Below are positions 58,333 through 64,000 of a DNA stretch of 64,000 nt, piece by piece (the stretch's first letter is position 1; each line of letters starts with the position of its first letter). Source of the stretch: Amylostereum areolatum (lineage: Eukaryota; Basidiomycota; Agaricomycetes; Russulales; Stereaceae); the NCBI GenBank assembly GCA_012932865.1, contig SAXG01000001.1, forward strand, positions 2,469,693 through 2,533,692, in the 5' to 3' direction. A model generated the notes under the pieces. That model was not told the origin of the DNA. It saw only the letters and a list, made by a program, of their open reading frames with translations, and searched no databases. A program made the position numbers and the translations under genes.

Positions 58333-61300
58333 CTAAAGGTTCCCTTCACTACCCCCATGGATGTCCTCGTCCACACCTACATAGCATTCGTGCCAGGTTG
58401 GCCCGTGTGCAAAGTCGCTAAGGTCCAGCTCCGTCGTGTGCTGGCCGATTATTAGATCTTCATGAACAGGCATCTGGCGGTTTTCAACAGGTACCCATAA
58501 CAGCAATCGTGACTCGGGACCAACAAGCCAGCCATCTTCCCGTATGTGTAGCAGATGACGGGGATCATTTTCAGATGGGGAAGGAGAACCAAGTAGGATG
58601 TCGGGATTGGCCAAGGCGTGGCTCGGGTTGCGGGAGAGAATGATGCCTGATACAAAGGGGTCAATGTCTTTGGCACTCATTGGCAAGTCGAACAGTTCCA
58701 ATTTACCTTTTCGATTATTGTGCACGCTCCACAGACGGATAGTGCCTGTCCCAGGATCCAGAGGCGATGAATCTTCCGTTTGGCGTGAACACGACGGATT
58801 CAACTATGGATCTGTCACCGTGCAGAGGTGCGCCGATGGCCTCGCCCGTCTCCGAACTCCACAGACGGATGGTGTTGTCGTAGGATCCAGAGACGACGTG
58901 TTTTCCGCCTGGTGAGAATTGGACAGATGTAACCCAGTTTGTGTGGCCTTCCAGAGGTGCGCCGATGGCCTCGCCCGTCTCCGAACTCCACAGGCGGATG
59001 GTGTGGTCGTAGGATCCAGAGACGATGTGTTTCCCGTCTGGTGAGAATGCCACGGATGTAATGGGGTCTGTGTGACCTTCCAGAGGTGCGCCGATGGCCT
59101 CGCCCGTCTCCGAACTCCACAGACAGATGGTCTTGTCGTAGGATCCAGAGACGATGTGTTTCCCATCTGGTGAGAATGCCACGGATGTAATGGGGTCTGT
59201 GTGACCTTCCAGAGGTGCGCCGATGGCCTCGCCCGTCTCCGAACTCCACAGACGGATGGTCTTGTCAAAGGATCCAGAGACGATGTGTTTCCCGTCTGGT
59301 GAGAATGCAACGGATAAAACACTGTTTGTGTGACCTTCCAGAGGTGCGCCGATGGCCTCGCCCATCTCCGAACTCCACAGACGGATGGTGTTGTCGTAGG
59401 ATCCAGAGACGATGTGTTTCCCGTCTGGTGAGAATGCGACGGATGTAACAATACTTGTGTGACCTTCCAGAGGTGCGCCGATGGCCTCGCCCGTCTCCGA
59501 ACTCCACAGACGGATGGTCTTGTCGCCGGATCCAGAGACGATGTGTTTCCCATCTGGTGAGAATGCCACGGATGTAATGGGGTCTGTGTAACCTTCCAGA
59601 GGTGCGCCGATTGCCTCCCCTGTCTCCGAACTCCACAGACGGATGGTGTTGTCGTAGGATCCAGAGACGATGTGTTTCCCGTCTGGTGAGAATGCGACGG
59701 ATGTAACAATACTTGTGTGACCTTCCAGAGGTGCGCCGATGGCCTCGCCCGTCTCCGAACTCCACAGACGGATGGTGTTGTCGCCGGATCCAGAGACGAT
59801 GTGTTTCCCGTCTGGTGAGAATGCCACGGATGTAATGGGGTCTGTGTGACCTTCCAGAGGTGCGCCGATGGCCTCGCCCGTCTCCGAACTCCACAGACGG
59901 ATGGTCTTGTCAAAGGATCCAGAGACGATGTGTTTCCCGTCTGGTGAGAATGCGACGGATGTAACAATACTTGTGTGACCTTCCAGAGGTGCGCCGATGG
60001 CCTCGCCCGTCTCCGAACTCCACAGACGGATGGTGTTGTCGCCGGATCCAGAGACGATGTGTTTCCCATCTGGTGAGAATGCCACGGATGTAATGGGGTC
60101 TGTGTAACCTTCCAGAGGTGCGCCGATGGCCTCGCCCATCTCCGAACTCCACAGACGGATGGTGTTGTCGTAGGATCCAGAGACGATGTGTTTCCCGTCT
60201 GGTGAGAATGCGACGGATGTAACAATACTTGTGTGACCTTCCAGAGGTGCGCCGATGGCCTCGCCCGTCTCCGAACTCCACAGACGGATGGTGTTGTCGC
60301 CGGATCCAGAGACGACGTGTTTTCCGTCTGGTGAGAATGAGACGGACAGAACATGCTCTTTGTGACCGGTGAGAGTCATCTGTATTTGGGGCCACGTCTT
60401 TGCTTGCCCAGTGCAAACACGGGGGATACGGGGAAAGCGGGATCCATAGTGCTTGAAGATGTGTGACATCTCTGGGCTGAAAGGCAAGGCGGACAGATAA
60501 ACGTGCGGTGCGGATTGAGCTATGCAAGTTCCGAACCGTCGCACAAAGTTATATGCGTCGGTGGCCATCTTTCGTGCCTCGTCCGCCGCAGGATACTCCT
60601 TCAATGTCACCCGGAAGTATGTCAGCCATCGGCATTATCTGTACCACCATTGAGATACACCAGACTTACCTGGGCCCATTCCACCACACAGTCCAGTGAG
60701 GACCCCTGCAGTCCCAACCTCCCGTAAGAGACTGAGGGCTTCGAACCAGAACAGAAGTTTGTCGAATAGAAAGCGGTGAACTTGATTATACAGGTCGATG
60801 TTAAATCCAGACAGCCGCAGATGTTGAGCCCAGAAACGGCAGGCGTACGTACACAGACGGGGTAATCGACTTCCCGACGCGCTGTTTCAGCTTGGGCATG
60901 TCCTCGTTAAGGGCGTACGATGTCTCCAGTTCGCATGGGTTGAATTTGAGATTAGTGTTCAGGGTGCGCAGGCACGCAAAAGCCAGGTCGGAGTGGTAGT
61001 TTGGGGGATTGATATGAAATTTGAGGCTGTATTGTTTGTTGACCAGAAAGTCGCGGAAGGAGGTGTGAAGTGGACGAATGGGGGTGGAAGGGTCGTGCAC
61101 ACCACTCAGTAAGGAGCTCAAGGGGCCTACAACCACTCTAATAGCATCGAACGGCTCGGAGTTGTCTTTGGGAGGGTGTAGTTCTGCCAACGACGATAAA
61201 GACAGCGGCTCGAATGCAGCGAGTACGCGTCCCATGACCGACTTGAAGCGCCTTTCCACGCGAGGATTTGACATAACGAAGTGCTGCTGCAGGACCTGCT

Positions 61301-64000
61301 TGTACAATGCGTCAAGATGGGTTCCATTTGCTGACGGTTCAACCAGGTTTTCGAATATGTCAGAGATGGTGAGTCCTCCGACGGACACAGTGAGGTGATT
61401 GCAGGCGACGGACGCCCACTGGAACAGTCCCTCTGATTTTGTTGCAAGTTCCCGGCGACGTGCCTCGTCGAGGATTTCCCGCAGCTCAACATTGATGTAA
61501 GTGAGGATGTCGATGGGGGTGTTGGCTGACAGGCCGCTGTCGTCCATGCGGACAAAACGGATGAATTTGGACTCTTTCGACGAGTCGAAGGCGTCGGTAA
61601 TATCAGGCTCGGCTCTTGACGTGATCACGACGCGAAAGCAAGCGGGAAGTTCGGCCATCCTACTGGCCAATATCGTGAGCATCTCCCGCCGAGTCCGTTC
61701 GTCTCCGCCTTCGTCCAACGCGTCAATGACCAGAACAAGCGGCCCGACTACACGCAGGCCCTTCATCGGCTGCAAAATGAGGTTTTCCAGTTGCCAAACG
61801 ATATCATCTTGGTGGCGGAGGTATGCTCCCTCGCGGATGGCCCGACACAACGCTTGCTTGAAGTGTGGGTCGCAGTAGGCCAAATCTCGTGCGATGTTGG
61901 AGAACAGACGCTGGGGACGACGGGAGGTCTGATCGGCGCGGTTGAAGCAGAATGAAGATCCGAGGCGTTTGAGCTGCTCGAATCGACGAGCCACCTCATG
62001 CGCAATTGATGATTTGCCCATCCCTGCTTGGCCGAAGATGACGCAGACGCGGTGCTGGCTGTCCGGGTCATTGATCCATTCCTCGATGTTCTTCAAGAAT
62101 GCTTCGCGAGTACCTGGCAGGCAGCCCGTGTTGTTCGACAGGAAGCCTGCACCGACGTACGGGACATTGTCCAGCTTTGACTCAATATCTACGCCACACT
62201 GAGAATCTAGGTCGGCAAAGACGAGAAGGTGTGAAGCTCACCGTGCTCCTTGAGGTCATTCGAAATGCCTTCGACGGTGTCCAGGACGCGGAATACGGTG
62301 ATCTCAGTAGTCACGAGCGCGTGCCCTAAGAAAGCTTTTTTGAGCTCCTCGAGTTTGTCCAAGTACGCTTGCCTCCGAGCATCGACCTCGCTGATGACGG
62401 CGTTCTTGAACGGTTCGTTTCCCTGACGAAGGCGACTGTGTAAGTACTTGGGACTTGTGGAGCAACAGCCGACGAAACGTCTCACAGAAATCGGTATCCT
62501 TCACGTAGTCGAGTATGAAGTATGCACAATCAGTCGTTTGCTTCCAGATCTCTGCGAGCAGCCGTCTTTTGGCGAATGACGAGAGCCTCCTTCCGGCCTT
62601 CTAGAGGCATGGCTTGCTTAACGAAGTCATAGGCGCCATCAATGATATTAAGAAGGTCGGTGACATTTTTGTCGCGTTCAACCTGCGCCGAAAGGGTCTG
62701 ACCAAACCGAGCAACCGACACGATGAGCACCGACATCGCGCCATGGAAAGATATCACCAACCTTCGGAATGAAGGAGAGCACGCTCCACGCGATCTGGGC
62801 GTATGGATGAATCTAAGAGAGATTCTGTCAATTTAATGGTAGCCTTCGATCGCACAGAAACGTACCTCCGCGATGCCATCTGCTAGCTTCACACAGAAGC
62901 CAACCTTCTCCCAAAACGGCTTCCCATGTATCCGAGAAGGAAGCCAAGCCCCCAAACGTGGCCTGCGCACTGTCGACGAAAGAACCGGCGCCACCAAGAA
63001 AGCGGGGGACGTGCATGGCTTTTGCAGCTTCTCGCAATTCTTCACTCGTTATCAATGGTTTCAAGCTCGGGACACCTGCAGGCGCGTCGTCTGCAGCTGC
63101 AGAAGGGTTGACAGGGCACACCAAAGTCCAGCTTGACGCCTTCGACAAAAGAGGGGGCAGTCTGTGGTACCTTCACCGCGTCGGAATTCGTTTTCTGCAC
63201 GGCCCGTGGGTCCTTCGTCCTATTGGATGCTTCTGAGCTTGCCAAACCTTCCGGGACGTCCTCTATAGCAGAAATCGGGCTCGTCAGTTTCTTGCTGGTC
63301 TCGGCGGGAGCGGTCGATGGTCTCGTGATGATTAGATCGAGGGAGGCTGTTCCGAGTGTTAATCTCTGGCGACCGAATGCGCGAAGGATGCGTGTAAGAT
63401 GCTCTGCAGAGAATTCGCTTCCCGGTAAGGAGACAGCGAGCATGGATATGAGGCATGTCGACACACCTTCGGTCTGTGGCAAACCGAGTACGTGCGAAAT
63501 CTCGAAACCCCCGATGCATATGTCCTTGAATATCGTTCGTTTTGCATATACCTCCACCATAAGCGAGGAAGAATCTTGCGCTGATCTGACAACGACTTCG
63601 AGTTTGAGTTCATATTTTTGGAAAGCATAGGACGTGACTTACAAGCCATGGAGCGGCTCGTTCCACAGTGGGTCTTTGCCCCGCCCCGACGTTGCCGAGA
63701 TCTGCTTGCTCTTGTCGACGGTGACCTCAACGAAGAAGCGTCCTTGGCGCTTGAAGATGCCGATACGTGGAAGGTCATGTCCCTGGAGAACTTGACGCAA
63801 GATAGTCAGGAATGGCGAAATATGGAGGGACGGAGCTCACTTTGGATAGTCAATGGAGTGCCTTGAGCCGGACTCCTGCTGATACGTCCGTCAAAGTGTG
63901 GGTAAATGCTCTTTATTTATGAAAATTACTAGTGATACGTACGGAGAGGTCTCCGCAGGTACTTCGAGAGTGGGATTGGCGGCTGCGGAAGATTCGACGT
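58333..64000 (-). CDS. Fungal NLR: C2 - helical linker - NACHT - WD40, 5'-partial
   Basis: STAND-class receptor of the agaricomycete NWD family, related in architecture to HET-E/HET-D. The 5' end lies beyond 64000. N-terminal C2 domain: PLTIQILQGHDLPRIGIF, RFFVEVTVDKSK, KDPLWNEPLHG (around 63650-63880), continuing SLMVEVYAKRTIFKD and ICIGGFEISHVLG (63570-63480). A helical linker spans 62,250-63,050 (DKNVTDLLNIIDGAYDFV, KLEELKKAFLGHALVTTEI). NACHT: FGQAGMGKSSIAHEVARRF (Walker A, 62033-62010), LVLVIDALDEGGDE (Walker B), VVITSRAEPD, PLHTSFRDFLV. Twelve near-identical WD40 repeats plus a degenerate one, then a conserved tail (EDGWLVGPESRLLLWVP). Exon joins at 60670/60598 and near 62,226/62,190 are clear. 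One-base corrections are needed near 58,767, 60,866 and 62,566; one join near 62,430 is unresolved, so partial decay cannot be excluded. Confidence 0.85.
58821..60368 (-). repeat. Tandem array of 12 WD40 repeats (129 bp each)
   Basis: Twelve 43-codon units, almost identical at DNA level, encode the propeller of the NLR. From repeat 2 to repeat 8 the variable loop alternates SIVT / DPIT, so the array has a two-repeat (258 bp) higher-order period. The variable residues are at positions 2, 4-7, 23, 25, 28 and 34 of the unit; the rest is fixed. A thirteenth diverged unit follows at 58,700-58,820. Confidence 0.95.

Noticed and set aside
59215..60527. Several long overlapping frames in the WD40 array, and a CRISPR-like look of 129-bp repeats
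   Set aside because: The periodicity is exactly 43 codons of WD40 sequence; there are no short palindromic repeats with unique spacers, and the organism is a eukaryote.

Overview
This window is nuclear DNA from a filamentous basidiomycete, most likely a mushroom-forming agaricomycete. The evidence is GC-rich coding sequence, many introns of about 45-65 nt with GTRNGT donors and short C/T-rich acceptors, exons as small as 11 nt, and gene families typical of that class: Cps1-like GT2, a C2-NACHT-WD40 receptor, F-box/LRR proteins and GDS/DxxH esterases. I cannot assign a genus. Nothing looks bacterial, organellar or viral.

Layout. 0-8.2 kb: the 3' end of a GH2 beta-mannosidase, then a cluster of four intact and two decayed paralogues of an unrecognised ~194-residue protein with a WWW motif. 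The cluster is interrupted by one unrelated gene (5.1-6.5 kb) and carries a TA-flanked MITE. 9-17 kb: a disordered nuclear protein, glyoxalase I, a polytopic membrane protein and a type II membrane esterase (PC-esterase/TBL-like). 18-29.3 kb: an F-box/LRR protein, a Golgi/ER-type FkbM methyltransferase, DASH subunit Dad4 divergent from the GATOR2/SEA subunit Mios/Sea4, and a small orphan ORF. Two copies of a ~0.5-0.6 kb dispersed repeat lie at 20.5 and 29.2 kb. 30-46 kb: a single-pass Cys-rich surface protein with a very long low-complexity tail, a SET-domain protein, a Zn2Cys6 regulator, a Chk2/Rad53-type FHA checkpoint kinase and a 13-exon cyclase-family hydrolase. 46-58 kb: Sse1/Hsp110, a Cps1-like glycosyltransferase, an Ariadne RBR ubiquitin ligase divergent from cytosolic lysyl-tRNA synthetase. 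58.3-64 kb: a fungal NLR (C2 - helical linker - NACHT - about 13 WD40 repeats) whose 5' end lies beyond the window.

Most conserved genes are housekeeping and functionally independent. The accessory parts are the WWW-protein cluster, the repeats and the NLR, which I consider the most interesting candidate for non-self recognition or allorecognition.

A strong pattern crosses gene boundaries. Many otherwise perfectly conserved genes (Chk2, cyclase, GT2, Ariadne, LysRS, PC-esterase, Mios, the NLR and others) can be read only if exactly one base is removed at one or more points, mostly in short homopolymers. In every clearly resolved case the correction is minus one base. I read this as uncorrected one-base insertions in the assembly rather than biology; the CDS coordinates below bridge these points and say so. 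Exon coordinates were derived by hand from splice consensus and frame.
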